Source: Mediterraneibacter glycyrrhizinilyticus (GTDB lineage Bacteria > Bacillota > Clostridia > Lachnospirales > Lachnospiraceae). From it: a stretch of 64,000 nucleotides of DNA. Positions 17,401 through 26,808 of this stretch are shown in pieces. Every line of letters starts with the position of its first letter. Position 1 is the stretch's first letter. The stretch is from assembly GCF_016902345.1 (NCBI RefSeq), contig NZ_JACJLR010000010.1, positions 21,239-85,238 on the forward strand, written 5' to 3'. The translations under genes were made by a program, and so were the position numbers. Below the pieces are notes generated by a model, which saw only the letters and a program-made list of their open reading frames with translations, did no database searches and was not told the origin of the DNA.

Positions 17401-19833
17401 TTATTTCATCACAATATTAATGATCTTCTTCGGAACATAGATCTCCTTGATCACATTCCCTGTCAGCTTGTCAGCAATCGCCTCTTTTCCTGCCGCGATC
17501 GCATCCTCTTTGGAGATATCCGCAGAGATGCTGATGACCGCTTTCGTCTTACCGTTGATCTGAACCGGGATCTCGATCTCGTCGTCCTTCATCTGGCTCT
17601 CATCGTAGGCCGGCCATCCTGCCTTGAAGACAATCTCTGTATGTCCTAACTGCTCCCACATCTCCTCTGCAAAATGCGGTGCAAACGGGGAGAGCAGCAC
17701 TGCGATGGTCTCCAGAGTCTCTTTATCAATCCCGCCCTCTTTCTTCGCAACTTCAATGAACTTGTTATTGTACTCCATAAATCCGGAGATAACCGTGTTC
17801 AGGCTGAAGCTCTCAAGACGGGTCGTGATATCGTATACCATTCTGTGACGAAGCTTGATCATCTCTTTTGTCGCTTTTACGTCCTTCTCCGTACTTTCCA
17901 TGAGCAGGTTCCAGAGACGTTTCAGGAAACGGTTGACGCCGTCGATCCCGCGGTCATCCCACTCTGCATCCAGCTCCGGCGGTCCGACGAAGAGCTCGTA
18001 CATTCTCAGAGAATCGCATCCGTAATCACGGACAAGGTCATCCGGAGAAACCACATTTCCTTTGGACTTACTCATCTTGATCCCGTTCTTTCCGGTGATC
18101 ATTCCCTGGTTGAACAGCTTGTGGAACGGCTCGTCAAAGTCGATCACTCCGATGTCGTACAGGAACTTTGTATAGAATCTGGAGTACAGCAGATGGAGAA
18201 CCGCATGCTCCACGCCGCCGATATACATATCTACCGGAAGCATCTCGTCTGCCTTCTCTCTGGATACCAGTTCTTTGTCATTGTGATTGTCAACATAGCG
18301 AAGGAAATACCAGGAGGATCCTGCCCACTGAGGCATGGTGTTGGTCTCTCGCTTCGCCGGTTTTCCGCAGACCGGACACGTGCAGTTTACCCACTCATCG
18401 ATCGCCGCGAGCGGTGACTCTCCCGTTCCTGTAGGCTCGTAGGATTCTACATCCGGGAGCGTGAGCGGAAGTTCTTCCTCCGGCACCGGCACACATCCGC
18501 AGTCCGGGCAGTGTACGATCGGGATTGGCTCACCCCAGTAGCGCTGACGGGAGAATACCCAGTCACGGAGTTTATAATTTACAGTCGCACGTCCGATGCC
18601 CCTCTTCTCGATGATATGCGGAGCCTCTTTTTTGAGGACTGCTGACTCCATGCCGTTCCACTCACCGGAATTGATCATGGTTCCCGCCGCCTCTGTGTAG
18701 GCTTCCGTCATGTTCTCGATCTCTTTCCCGTCCTTGGCGATGACCTGAACGATCGGAATGTTGAATTTCTTCGCGAACTCAAAGTCACGGTCATCGTGAG
18801 CCGGAACACACATGATAGCTCCTGTACCATAATCAGCCAGTACATAATCTGACAGCCAGATGGGAGTCTTCGCCCCATTCAGCGGATTGACCGCATAACT
18901 TCCTGTGAACACACCGGTCTTTTCCTTGTCCTGCATACGGTCCACGTTGGACTTCATGGAAGCCTCGTAGATGTATTTCTCCACAGCGTCCTTTGTCTCA
19001 GGAGTCGCCAGGGATTTTGCAAGCTCATGCTCCGGTGCGAGCACCATGAAGGTCGCTCCATAGAGTGTATCCGGCCTTGTCGTATAGACTGTGATCTTCT
19101 CGTCTCTTCCTTCTACCGGGAAATCAACCTCTGCGCCATAAGATTTTCCGATCCAGTCTGTCTGCATCTTCTTAACCTTCTCCGGCCAGTCCAGCTTGTC
19201 CAGGTCGTTTAACAGACGGTCTGCATACTTCGTGATGCGGAGCATCCACTGGCGCAGGTTTTTCTTTGTCACTTCAGCACCGCAGCGCTCGCATTTACCG
19301 TTCACGACTTCCTCGTTCGCCAGACCTGTCTTACAGGACGGACACCAGTTGATCGGGAACTCTTTCTCGTAAGCAAGCCCCTCCTTGAACATTTTCACAA
19401 AGATCCACTGTGTCCATTTATAGAAATTCGGATCCGTAGTATTCACTTCCATATCCCAGTCATAGAGCGCTGCGATATCATTGATCTGTTTCTTGATGTT
19501 TGCCACGTTCTGAGCTGTGGATTTTGCGGGATGGACTCCCATTTTAATGGCATAGTTTTCCGCCGGGAGACCGAAAGCGTCCCATCCCATCGGATGGATG
19601 ATATAGTATCCCTGCTGCAGTTTGTAACGGCTCCAGACATCGGAGATCACATACCCTCTCCAGTGTCCTACATGGAGTCCGTTTCCTGACGGATACGGGA
19701 ACATATCCAGGCAGTAATATTTCGGTTTCTTCTTTCCGTTGTCATCCACCTTTGGATTGACCGGATTCTCCGCCCATTTCTCACGCCATTTTTTCTCGAT
19801 GGCTCTGTGGTTGTACACAATCTTTGTACCCAT
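17401..19833 (-). CDS. leuS: Leucine--tRNA ligase
   Basis: 810 residues, the normal length for bacterial LeuRS. It charges tRNA-Leu with leucine in the cytoplasm. The class I HIGH motif appears as HVGH in PYPSGNGLHVGHWRGY near residue 55, and KMSKS as GIKMSKSKGN near residue 590. The CP1 editing domain lies between, including TTRPDTLYGATF and the GTGAIMCVPAHD stretch. Cysteine pairs of the zinc-binding insert are visible (CPSC..., CERC). It is monocistronic, with its own promoter, T-box leader and terminators. Confidence 0.98.
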   Translation of the reverse strand: MGTKIVYNHRAIEKKWREKWAENPVNPKVDDNGKKKPKYYCLDMFPYPSGNGLHVGHWRGYVISDVWSRYKLQQGYYIIHPMGWDAFGLPAENYAIKMGVHPAKSTAQNVANIKKQINDIAALYDWDMEVNTTDPNFYKWTQWIFVKMFKEGLAYEKEFPINWCPSCKTGLANEEVVNGKCERCGAEVTKKNLRQWMLRITKYADRLLNDLDKLDWPEKVKKMQTDWIGKSYGAEVDFPVEGRDEKITVYTTRPDTLYGATFMVLAPEHELAKSLATPETKDAVEKYIYEASMKSNVDRMQDKEKTGVFTGSYAVNPLNGAKTPIWLSDYVLADYGTGAIMCVPAHDDRDFEFAKKFNIPIVQVIAKDGKEIENMTEAYTEAAGTMINSGEWNGMESAVLKKEAPHIIEKRGIGRATVNYKLRDWVFSRQRYWGEPIPIVHCPDCGCVPVPEEELPLTLPDVESYEPTGTGESPLAAIDEWVNCTCPVCGKPAKRETNTMPQWAGSSWYFLRYVDNHNDKELVSREKADEMLPVDMYIGGVEHAVLHLLYSRFYTKFLYDIGVIDFDEPFHKLFNQGMITGKNGIKMSKSKGNVVSPDDLVRDYGCDSLRMYELFVGPPELDAEWDDRGIDGVNRFLKRLWNLLMESTEKDVKATKEMIKLRHRMVYDITTRLESFSLNTVISGFMEYNNKFIEVAKKEGGIDKETLETIAVLLSPFAPHFAEEMWEQLGHTEIVFKAGWPAYDESQMKDDEIEIPVQINGKTKAVISISADISKEDAIAAGKEAIADKLTGNVIKEIYVPKKIINIVMK

Positions 19834-19918
19834 TTGATGATTTCCTCACTTTCATTACTTAGCAGTTTACCATGCGCTGCCCATCTGCTTCCTTCTCAAA
19901 GGATTCCCGGCATGTGCA

Positions 19919-20240
19919 TAAAAAAAGCCTTTTCACTCTGAAAATTCAAGAGACGAAAAGGCTTGATTCCGTGGTACCACTCTTATTCATCCGTCCCTTC
20001 CGCCATTCGTACCGGCGGATATCCCGCTGTCCCACCGCGGCATGAACAGATGCACTCATTCATTCTGTAACGGGAATTCCCGCTCCTGCCTACTTCCCTG
20101 CCGCCTTCCGGCAGCTTTTTGTTTCAGCAGAAGGACTCCAAGATCAGTTCAGAGTTTGCGCTGCTGCCTTGCACCTCCCGGCAGTTCTCTGAAAACGGTA
20201 CGCTCCTACTACTTCTCTTCCTCGTCTTTGCAATATACTC
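19919..20240 (-). promoter_or_regulatory. T-box riboswitch of leuS
   Basis: The leader carries the T-box core TGGTACCACGG (minus strand, 19969-19979). Directly after it comes a terminator whose arms AAGCCTTTTC / GAAAAGGCTT (19955-19964, 19925-19934) end in a T tract. Uncharged tRNA-Leu would pair with the T-box and favour the antiterminator. A CUC triplet at 20152-20154 in the first stem region is a candidate leucine specifier; this assignment is tentative. The leader spans most of the 538-bp gap between leuS and the next gene. Confidence 0.92.
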
Positions 20241-20244
20241 ATTT

Positions 20245-20273
20245 ATTATATGAAGCGGATTAAAATTAGTCAA
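20245..20273 (-). promoter_or_regulatory. Promoter of the leuS T-box leader
   Basis: -35 TTGACT (20268-20273), 17-bp spacer, -10 TATAAT (20245-20250). Near-consensus sigma-A promoter just upstream of the T-box. Confidence 0.85.
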
Positions 20274-20371
20274 GGAATTTTTAATTTTTTGCAACCAAAG
20301 TCTTGTCTCTGCTGTCTAACCAGTGTAAATATTTATCAGATACATTGAAGGAAAGTTTCTCCCTTTTTCGT

Positions 20372-22060
20372 TCATCTCCCGATCAGCACCTTTTTCCCCT
20401 GAAATGCAAATCCGTATTTTCTTATCTTCTCTTGCGGAATTCCACGAGCGATCAGATCTGATGCATATTTTTTCTCGTCAATCTGACGTAAAGCAGCCTT
20501 TACTGTCTCCGACAGATCTGCCTCTTCATCAGCATCTCTCACTTTGAACTCCAGTATATATGCCGGGCTGTCATGATCTCTGGGTTCCATGACTACGTCG
20601 TATCTTCCAAATCCGCTTTCCCGGTTTGAGGTGATGACATAGCGGTCCCCCATTTCAACGAGCAGCCCCAGCACAAATCCATGATAGAAGCGCTCCGGTT
20701 CACTTTCTGCTGAGGATCTGTTTCCGCTGTCAAAAAAACTGATCGTTGCCATGGCGACGCGGTTCATATAGATGTTCATCGCTTTTATATCATCCGCAAA
20801 CAGAGCCCGGATAAAATCATTGTATCCGCAATCATAATCAGCAAACCATTCATGTATGATCCCATGGAACATCACCTGCACTTCTTTGTTCGTAAGTTCC
20901 AGAGAATAGCATGTCCGACCTGTCACCTCGTCAAACTCTGTCTGAGCTGCCTTCAGATATCCTCCTGCCAGGAGCAGACTCCAAATTGAGCTCTCACTGA
21001 CTTCAAGCTGACTGTAAACGATCTGCTCATCGATCTTTGTATGGATCTGTCCGCCTTTCATGAGCGATTCAAAATTCTCTTTGATCTCTTTTCCGCTTTC
21101 CCGGATAAGTTTTCCGACAAGGCTGTTTGAACTTGTATTCGCCCAGTAGGCACCCAGTTTTCCGGTGTCAAGGAAATTAAGGATCGACCAGGGATTATAG
21201 ATATCTTTTATCTTGCCAAAAGTAAATCCGTCATACCATTTTTTAACATTTTCTCTTTGATCTGACATGCCGTATTCATCCAATGCCGCAAAGACTTCCT
21301 CCTCTGTAAAGCCAAAACTGGACGCATATTCATCTGAAGTAGTCGTGATCACTTTCAGATTATTTAGGTCGGAAAAGATGGATTCTTTACTTACCCTTGT
21401 GATCCCTGTCATGATCGCTTTCTCAAGATAGGGATTACTTTTAAAAGATGCATTAAACAGACTTCTCACAAAAGCCGTCATTTCATCCCAGTATCCTTCC
21501 AAATAAGCTTCCTGCATTGGAGTGTCATACTCATCCAGGAGGAGGATCACTTTTTTTCCATAACACCTGTACAGGAATTCCGATAATCTTCTGAGGCTTA
21601 GTGCGACCTCATATTCTTCCGCATCTGAAGTGATCAGTTCAAAATATTTTTTCTCATTTTCATTGAGCAGCTCACCTTTTGTCAAAAAGTAGTTTTTGTT
21701 ATACTGGTCTGCTATCACTGCCCGGATCTTCTTCCATGCAGACGAATAACTTGTTTCTTTAATATCAGAAAAAGTCAGGGATATGACCGGATATGTCCCC
21801 TGCAGCCGGCGGATTTCTTTCTCTTTCCATATCTTCGTGTTTTCAAAGAGATCCGCCCGTTCTTTATAGGCTGAGGAAAAGAACTGTTCCACCATACTCA
21901 TTGTCAGAGTCTTCCCAAACCTTCTGGGGCGCGTGATCATCGTCACATCATCTCCGGATTCCCACCATTCTTTAATGAATAATGTTTTATCAACATAAAA
22001 TGCATTTCGCTCTTTTATTTTTGTAAAGTCCTGAATACCAATGGCGATCCTTCTCTGCAT
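20372..22060 (-). CDS. AAA-ATPase-like / PD-(D/E)XK nuclease-like protein
   Basis: 562 residues of a family abundant in gut Clostridia and Bacteroidetes (AAA-ATPase_like plus C-terminal PD-(D/E)XK domain). N-terminal P-loop-like motif TRPRRFGKTLTMS near residue 45, Walker B VILLLDEYDTP near 173, sensor-like MTGITRVSKESIF near 220. The C-terminal nuclease-like core shows RYDVVMEP then ILEFKVRD near residues 490-515 (D...ExK). The biological role is not established; roles in mobile-element or toxin biology have been suggested. It is flanked by its own 100-bp gap and the esterase gene. No pairing partner is visible. Confidence 0.85.
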   Translation of the reverse strand: MQRRIAIGIQDFTKIKERNAFYVDKTLFIKEWWESGDDVTMITRPRRFGKTLTMSMVEQFFSSAYKERADLFENTKIWKEKEIRRLQGTYPVISLTFSDIKETSYSSAWKKIRAVIADQYNKNYFLTKGELLNENEKKYFELITSDAEEYEVALSLRRLSEFLYRCYGKKVILLLDEYDTPMQEAYLEGYWDEMTAFVRSLFNASFKSNPYLEKAIMTGITRVSKESIFSDLNNLKVITTTSDEYASSFGFTEEEVFAALDEYGMSDQRENVKKWYDGFTFGKIKDIYNPWSILNFLDTGKLGAYWANTSSNSLVGKLIRESGKEIKENFESLMKGGQIHTKIDEQIVYSQLEVSESSIWSLLLAGGYLKAAQTEFDEVTGRTCYSLELTNKEVQVMFHGIIHEWFADYDCGYNDFIRALFADDIKAMNIYMNRVAMATISFFDSGNRSSAESEPERFYHGFVLGLLVEMGDRYVITSNRESGFGRYDVVMEPRDHDSPAYILEFKVRDADEEADLSETVKAALRQIDEKKYASDLIARGIPQEKIRKYGFAFQGKKVLIGR

Positions 22061-22118
22061 AGTTCAGTCCCCTTTCTGATATCTCTGATAATTAAGTATA
22101 TCACAGCCCCCTCCTTTT

Positions 22119-23678
22119 TCAATGCTGGATCGTGTTATCTTCACTCATCATCGCCATCAGGTTGAACGGAGGCAGGATGCTGTCGATCTTTTTATAAAGT
22201 TCATCATCAAAATTGTACCGGAGTTCACATTCTCTGTCAAAGATCATAGTCGGCTCCTTATCCTCTGTCACGGCCTCCCACACCGGCAGCTTATCGCTCT
22301 GGGGGCGCCCGCTCTTTGCAAATGTCATGAACGATCCGAACATCTGACTCTCCAGCCGCTCTCCCACCTCCGGGATCTGGCACACTTCCACCAGCTCTGT
22401 ATTGTGGAAGAAGAAGGGGATATCGGAGCAGTGCCATGCGATCTTATTATGGTGGATCGGGAACTCCAATGTAAAATCATACAGATAAGTGCCAGCCTTC
22501 TTCCCTGCCGCATGGAGTTTTGCGATCTCCTTGGAGGGCTGTCTCATCACACGGTCTACCGACAGCAGGTCAGTGGCATTTTTGCCCGGGTAAGTCTCTT
22601 TAAACACCCGGATCATCTCATCGGTATGCTCCCCGTATACGGCGCTCACGATCGCCTTGATCTGTTCCTCTGTGAGCTGTGTCTTATCATACTCTGCCGG
22701 AGCAAAAGAAAACTCTCCAAATACGCTGCCCACCATAAGAGGGATCTCAAAGGCATGTTCCCTGAAACCGTAATCAAGAGGATTTCCTTTGTAGTACTCA
22801 TTGACGAGCGGACCGCCTCCGATATACCCTCCCCGCATTGCGACCGCCGGGCTTACCTTTGTATAGGCATTGACCAGTTCATAGTAGGGAATGGTCTCCA
22901 GCTTTTCCACCTCGTTTCCGGAAAGACCGAGTTCCTTGAGAAGAGCTTCCACGATCTTTCGCCCGTTCCCGGTACAGGAAGGCATGAGCGACGCATTGCT
23001 CACCCCGCTCATGATCAGCGCTTTGTGGAACAGCCCGTCCGCTGCCTCGATCTGCATCAGGTCCGCGGCTTTCATCCCTCCGCCGGACTGCCCGAAGATC
23101 GTCACATTATCCGGATCGCCGCCGAAAAGATGTATGTTGTCATGTATCCACTGCAGCGCTGCGACCAGATCCGCATGTCCTGCGTTTCCCGAATTTTTAT
23201 ACTTCTCTCCAAACGGTGACAGGTCAAGATAGCCCAGGATGTTCAATCTGTGGTTGACCGATACGGCTACCACATCCCCTTCCATGCACATGTTGTATCC
23301 GTCATACGCGGCCTGCTCAATGGAAGAACCCGCAAAATATCCTCCACCATGCAGCCACACGATCACAGGAAGTTTACTGTCACTGTCCAGAGTCTTTGTC
23401 CAGATATTTAAGTTCTGACAATGTTCATCCTGGGGCCAGTAACGATGGGGGACCATAAGTTCCGCGCTGGGCGTGTCCTGCGCCATGAGCGGACATACGA
23501 ACCCGTAAGAAGTCGCGTCTTTCACTCCTTCCCACGTCATTTTTTCCGGCATCCGGAACCGGTCCGCATAAGCATAGGGAACCCCCTTGAAGATATATTC
23601 ACCTTTATAAAAGTAACCTTTCAGCTTTCCGCCTGTTGTTTCCAGCACCGGCACATCATCGTAGTTAAATATCTCCAT
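22119..23678 (-). CDS. Type B carboxylesterase/lipase family protein
   Basis: 519 residues, usual length for the PnbA-like family. Nucleophile elbow GQSGGG near residue 196 (serine in the middle), oxyanion segment HGGGYFAGSS near residue 110, and a candidate catalytic His in AWHCSDIPFFF near residue 415. No signal peptide, so cytoplasmic. It hydrolyses carboxylic esters; the natural substrate is unknown. A TATAAT-like -10 is visible at 23715-23720 on the minus strand. Confidence 0.9.
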   Translation of the reverse strand: MEIFNYDDVPVLETTGGKLKGYFYKGEYIFKGVPYAYADRFRMPEKMTWEGVKDATSYGFVCPLMAQDTPSAELMVPHRYWPQDEHCQNLNIWTKTLDSDSKLPVIVWLHGGGYFAGSSIEQAAYDGYNMCMEGDVVAVSVNHRLNILGYLDLSPFGEKYKNSGNAGHADLVAALQWIHDNIHLFGGDPDNVTIFGQSGGGMKAADLMQIEAADGLFHKALIMSGVSNASLMPSCTGNGRKIVEALLKELGLSGNEVEKLETIPYYELVNAYTKVSPAVAMRGGYIGGGPLVNEYYKGNPLDYGFREHAFEIPLMVGSVFGEFSFAPAEYDKTQLTEEQIKAIVSAVYGEHTDEMIRVFKETYPGKNATDLLSVDRVMRQPSKEIAKLHAAGKKAGTYLYDFTLEFPIHHNKIAWHCSDIPFFFHNTELVEVCQIPEVGERLESQMFGSFMTFAKSGRPQSDKLPVWEAVTEDKEPTMIFDRECELRYNFDDELYKKIDSILPPFNLMAMMSEDNTIQH

Positions 23679-23763
23679 CTTTCATTCTCCTCCGATCATT
23701 TTATATTCAGATATATTATATACCCTTCGCGCTGTTTCCTGACAGCTATTTTTTCTCTGCAGC

Positions 23764-23811
23764 AAAAAAGGACGATAATGAATTCTTCACATCACTATCG
23801 CCCTTTTTGTT
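23764..23811 (-). terminator. Terminator downstream of putP
   Basis: Arms AAAAAGGGCGATA / TATCGTCCTTTTTT on the minus strand around an ~20-nt loop (one G-U pair). It lies between the symporter and the esterase and separates the two units. Confidence 0.75.
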
Positions 23812-23885
23812 CATGGATCATTATTAAGATCCAGCCGTTTCAAACTTTTTATTCTCTGAATAAAGATCTTTGTCGGTATCCGTTT

Positions 23886-25436
23886 TTACATTCCAGCCAC
23901 TTCATCAAACTCTCTCTGGATCTGTGCCGAAGGCTCCGGTGTCAGGAGCGACACGACGACGATGCAGATACTGGAGAAGATGAACGCCGGCAGGAGTTCA
24001 TAGATATCCCACAGTCCTCCCAGCGGACGGACGAGCAGGTTCCACACAAATACCATCCCCGCTCCGCTGACCATACCGGCGATCGCGCCTGCACGCGTAG
24101 TCCTTTTCCAGAACAGGCTGAAGAGCATCAGCGGTCCGAACGTAGCGCCGAATCCTGCCCAGGCAAAGCTTACGATCGTGAATATGACGCTGTTCTCATC
24201 CAAAGCGATGACGATCGCCACCACAGCGATCAGGAGCAGTGTCAGTCTTGAAACATTCAGCACTTCCCTGTCAGAGGCTTTCTTGCGGAACAGTCCCTGA
24301 TAGATGTTCTTTGCGAAGGCGGAAGCCGCGATCAGCAGATAAGAATCTGAAGAACTGATCGTTGCTGCCAGGATCCCTGCCATTACAAATCCCGCGATCA
24401 GCGGCGGGAGCAGATTCGTAGCGAGAAGAATGAATACATTTTCCGCATCCGATGATGTTGTCAGCGCTGTCGGGTAGAGCGTTCTTCCCACAAGCCCGAT
24501 AAATACAGCGATCGTCAGGGAGATGACCACCCACACTGTCGCGATCCGGCGGGAGCGTGTCAGTTCATCTTCGTGTCGGATCGCCATGAACCGCAGGAGC
24601 ACCTGCGGAACTCCGAAATATCCCAGTCCCCATGCAAGCGCAGATGCGATCGGCAGGAATCCATACTCTGCCGCCTCCCCGAACAGCGGCACCCCGTTCG
24701 CGGCCTGCTGTACTCCGTCTGCTGTCTCCGGCGTCGCGATACCGAAGAAATCAAGGAAGCCCGGGATCGACTGTGCATTCTCGATGACAGCTCCAAGGCC
24801 GCCCGCCGAGACAGTCCCTACGACAACGATCACGCCAAGAGCGATGATCATCACCACCGCCTGCATGAAGTCTGAAGCACTCTCCGCAAGGAATCCGCCG
24901 ATGATCGTATAGATAAGGACGAACAGTGCGCCCACGATCATCATGGGGATATAAGGCAGATCAAACAGCGTGGAGAAAAGCTTCCCGCATGTCACAAGGC
25001 AGCTTGCCGCATAGACCGTGAAAAAGATCAGGATAAATACCGCCGCGATCGTCATGATCACTTTCCGCTTCTCGTGAAAACGGTTGGAAAAATATTCCGG
25101 CAGTGTGATCGCATTGCCCGCTTTCTCACTGTAACGTCGGAGCCTTTTTGAGACGATCAGCCAGTTGATATATGTACCGGCCGCCAGCCCGATCGCTGTC
25201 CAAGCCGCATCCGCGATACCGCTCCAGTATGCCACTCCCGGCAGCCCCATGAGCAGCCAGCCCGACATATCTGACGCCTCCGCGCTCATCGCCGTCACCC
25301 AGGGACCAAGGCTCCTGCCCCCGAGAAAGTATGCGTCTGAACTCGCATTTGCTTTTTTTGCAAAAGTAACACCCAAAATGATGACTGCCGCCATATAGAT
25401 GACCATGGCGATCAGTATCTGTAATGTGTCTCCCAT
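23886..25436 (-). CDS. putP: Sodium/proline symporter
   Basis: 516 residues with about 13 membrane helices, the SSS-family layout. The N-terminal block FLGGRSLGPWVTAMSAEASDMSGW is the PutP signature, including serine and aspartate residues near the Na+ site. Later landmarks GYFGVPQVLLRFMA and AGILAATISSSDSYLLIAASA (Na2 site Ser-Ser) are present. It imports proline with Na+ across the cytoplasmic membrane. It has its own promoter (25514-25542), ribosome site AAAGGAAA and terminator. Proline use as nitrogen source, Stickland acceptor or osmolyte is plausible. Confidence 0.94.
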   Translation of the reverse strand: MGDTLQILIAMVIYMAAVIILGVTFAKKANASSDAYFLGGRSLGPWVTAMSAEASDMSGWLLMGLPGVAYWSGIADAAWTAIGLAAGTYINWLIVSKRLRRYSEKAGNAITLPEYFSNRFHEKRKVIMTIAAVFILIFFTVYAASCLVTCGKLFSTLFDLPYIPMMIVGALFVLIYTIIGGFLAESASDFMQAVVMIIALGVIVVVGTVSAGGLGAVIENAQSIPGFLDFFGIATPETADGVQQAANGVPLFGEAAEYGFLPIASALAWGLGYFGVPQVLLRFMAIRHEDELTRSRRIATVWVVISLTIAVFIGLVGRTLYPTALTTSSDAENVFILLATNLLPPLIAGFVMAGILAATISSSDSYLLIAASAFAKNIYQGLFRKKASDREVLNVSRLTLLLIAVVAIVIALDENSVIFTIVSFAWAGFGATFGPLMLFSLFWKRTTRAGAIAGMVSGAGMVFVWNLLVRPLGGLWDIYELLPAFIFSSICIVVVSLLTPEPSAQIQREFDEVAGM

Positions 25437-25513
25437 TCCATATTTTCCTTTCTATGTTGCGCGCCGGTACAAACCGGCACTTTTTATGTGTACTGTGACA
25501 CAGCATAGAAATG

Positions 25514-25542
25514 ATTATAAACAAAATATAAACTTTTGGCAA
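25514..25542 (-). promoter_or_regulatory. putP promoter
   Basis: -35 TTGCCA (25537-25542), 17-bp spacer, -10 TATAAT (25514-25519), about 80 bp upstream of the putP start. Confidence 0.75.
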
Positions 25543-25570
25543 TGTTTTGTTTCTATTTGTATTTCAGCAA

Positions 25571-25590
25571 GTTACAATTCACACCGTACT
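25571..25590. repeat. Dispersed palindrome, copy 2
   Basis: GTTACAAT-TCAC-ACCGTACT, touching the stop codon of the precorrin-2 dehydrogenase gene; near-identical to copy 1 at 10298-10317. Confidence 0.45.
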
Positions 25591-26066
25591 CAGTGGTAAA
25601 GAGAATCCTGTTCTGCATCGCACAGTTCCTCGATCTTTGCTCTCAGCGCCTTCGTCCCTGCCGGATCGTCTCCACCTGAATTGATGCCGATCACAGCATC
25701 CTCCGTCATCACCACGGAAGGAAAATAAAAATCGCAGAGAGCCTTATCGTCAGACACATTGACCATGATCTTCCTCTCCCGGCACTCTTCCCAAATCTTC
25801 CGGTTGACCGTCCTGTCATCCGTCGCTGCGAGGACCAGGTCATATCCTTCCACATCCCCTGTCTGATATGGTCTGTGCTCTGTTGTGATCAGCCCCTCTC
25901 CTTCCATCTCTTCCAGTTCCCTGCACAGTTTGGGCGCTGTCACATGAACGGATGCGCCGAAACGAAGGAGCGTCCGGGCACGCCGCAGGGCGATCTTACC
26001 GCCTCCCGCGATCAGGACACGCTTTTCCGTCAGATTTACAAACATTGGAAAATAGGGTCTTTCCAT
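25590..26066 (-). CDS. Precorrin-2 dehydrogenase (siroheme synthase N-terminal type)
   Basis: 158 residues. NAD-binding start RVLIAGGGKIALRRARTLL near residue 15 and the conserved LAATDDRTVNRKI, VNVSDD and FYFPSVV segments of CysG N-domain/Met8/SirC proteins. It oxidises precorrin-2 to sirohydrochlorin, feeding siroheme or anaerobic cobalamin synthesis. The chelatase-dimerisation part is missing, as in short SirC forms. It is 11 bp after cbiC, at the end of a cobalamin run. Confidence 0.9.
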   Translation of the reverse strand: MERPYFPMFVNLTEKRVLIAGGGKIALRRARTLLRFGASVHVTAPKLCRELEEMEGEGLITTEHRPYQTGDVEGYDLVLAATDDRTVNRKIWEECRERKIMVNVSDDKALCDFYFPSVVMTEDAVIGINSGGDDPAGTKALRAKIEELCDAEQDSLYH

Positions 26067-26077
26067 TTTCTCTCCCT

Positions 26078-26749
26078 TCAGTCATCCAGCATATACAGCA
26101 GCGCGTTGCAGATGCACGCTGCGATGTTGCTCCCGCCTTTGCGCCCCCGCGCAACGATATAAGGCGTATCTTCCAGTCCCAGGATCAGCTCTTTTGACTG
26201 TACCACATTAACGAATCCCACCGGCACCCCGATGATCAGCTCCGGTTTCAGAGCCCCTTCCTTTATCAGTTCATAAAGGCGCACAAGGGCGGTGGGAGCG
26301 TTTCCGATGGCAAAGATCAGCCGGTCGGTGCATATCGCTGTCTTCTGTTCCTGTGCTGCTCTGTACATCGCCGCCGCTTTGTCCATGCTCGCTGCTGCCC
26401 TGGTCGTACCATCCCGCTTCGCCGCTTCTGCCACATCTTCATCCGACATAAAGCAGTACACTTCTCCTCCGTACCGGGCAAGCCGTTTCTTATTGATCCC
26501 CGACCGTCCCATCTGGGTATCCGTCACGATAGAAGCGCCGCTGCGGATCGCCTCAAGAGCTCTCTCCACGGCATGTTCCGAAAAGACAAGATTATCCGCA
26601 TAATCAAAGTCCGCGCTGGTGTGGATGCATCGTTTGACAATGGGCTCCGTTCCCGGGATGAGCGCCCTGTTTCCCAGTTCTTCTGTTATGATCTCAAAGC
26701 TTCTTTTCTCAATATCAGCAGGACGCACCTGCTCCAGTTCTGTCATCAT
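26078..26749 (-). CDS. cbiC: Cobalt-precorrin-8 methylmutase
   Basis: 223 residues matching CbiC/CobH. Catalytic histidine in RCIHTSADFDY near residue 43; later landmarks TDTQMGRSGINK, IGNAPTALVRLYEL and GVPVGFVNVVQSKE. It moves a methyl group from C-11 to C-12 of the corrin ring in anaerobic cobalamin synthesis. It lies between the cobU-like gene and precorrin-2 dehydrogenase on the same strand. Confidence 0.95.
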   Translation of the reverse strand: MMTELEQVRPADIEKRSFEIITEELGNRALIPGTEPIVKRCIHTSADFDYADNLVFSEHAVERALEAIRSGASIVTDTQMGRSGINKKRLARYGGEVYCFMSDEDVAEAAKRDGTTRAAASMDKAAAMYRAAQEQKTAICTDRLIFAIGNAPTALVRLYELIKEGALKPELIIGVPVGFVNVVQSKELILGLEDTPYIVARGRKGGSNIAACICNALLYMLDD

Positions 26750-26785
26750 GATCCAGCTTCTCCTTCTTCTGTCCTCGATTCTATT

Positions 26786-26805
26786 GTTGCAGTGTAAACT
26801 GTAAC
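26786..26805. repeat. Dispersed palindrome, copy 3
   Basis: GTTGCAGT-GTAA-ACTGTAAC in the 59-bp gap between the cobU-like gene and cbiC. Same arm sequence as copies at gene ends near 7.8, 10.3 and 25.6 kb. Confidence 0.45.
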
Positions 26806-26808
26806 ATT

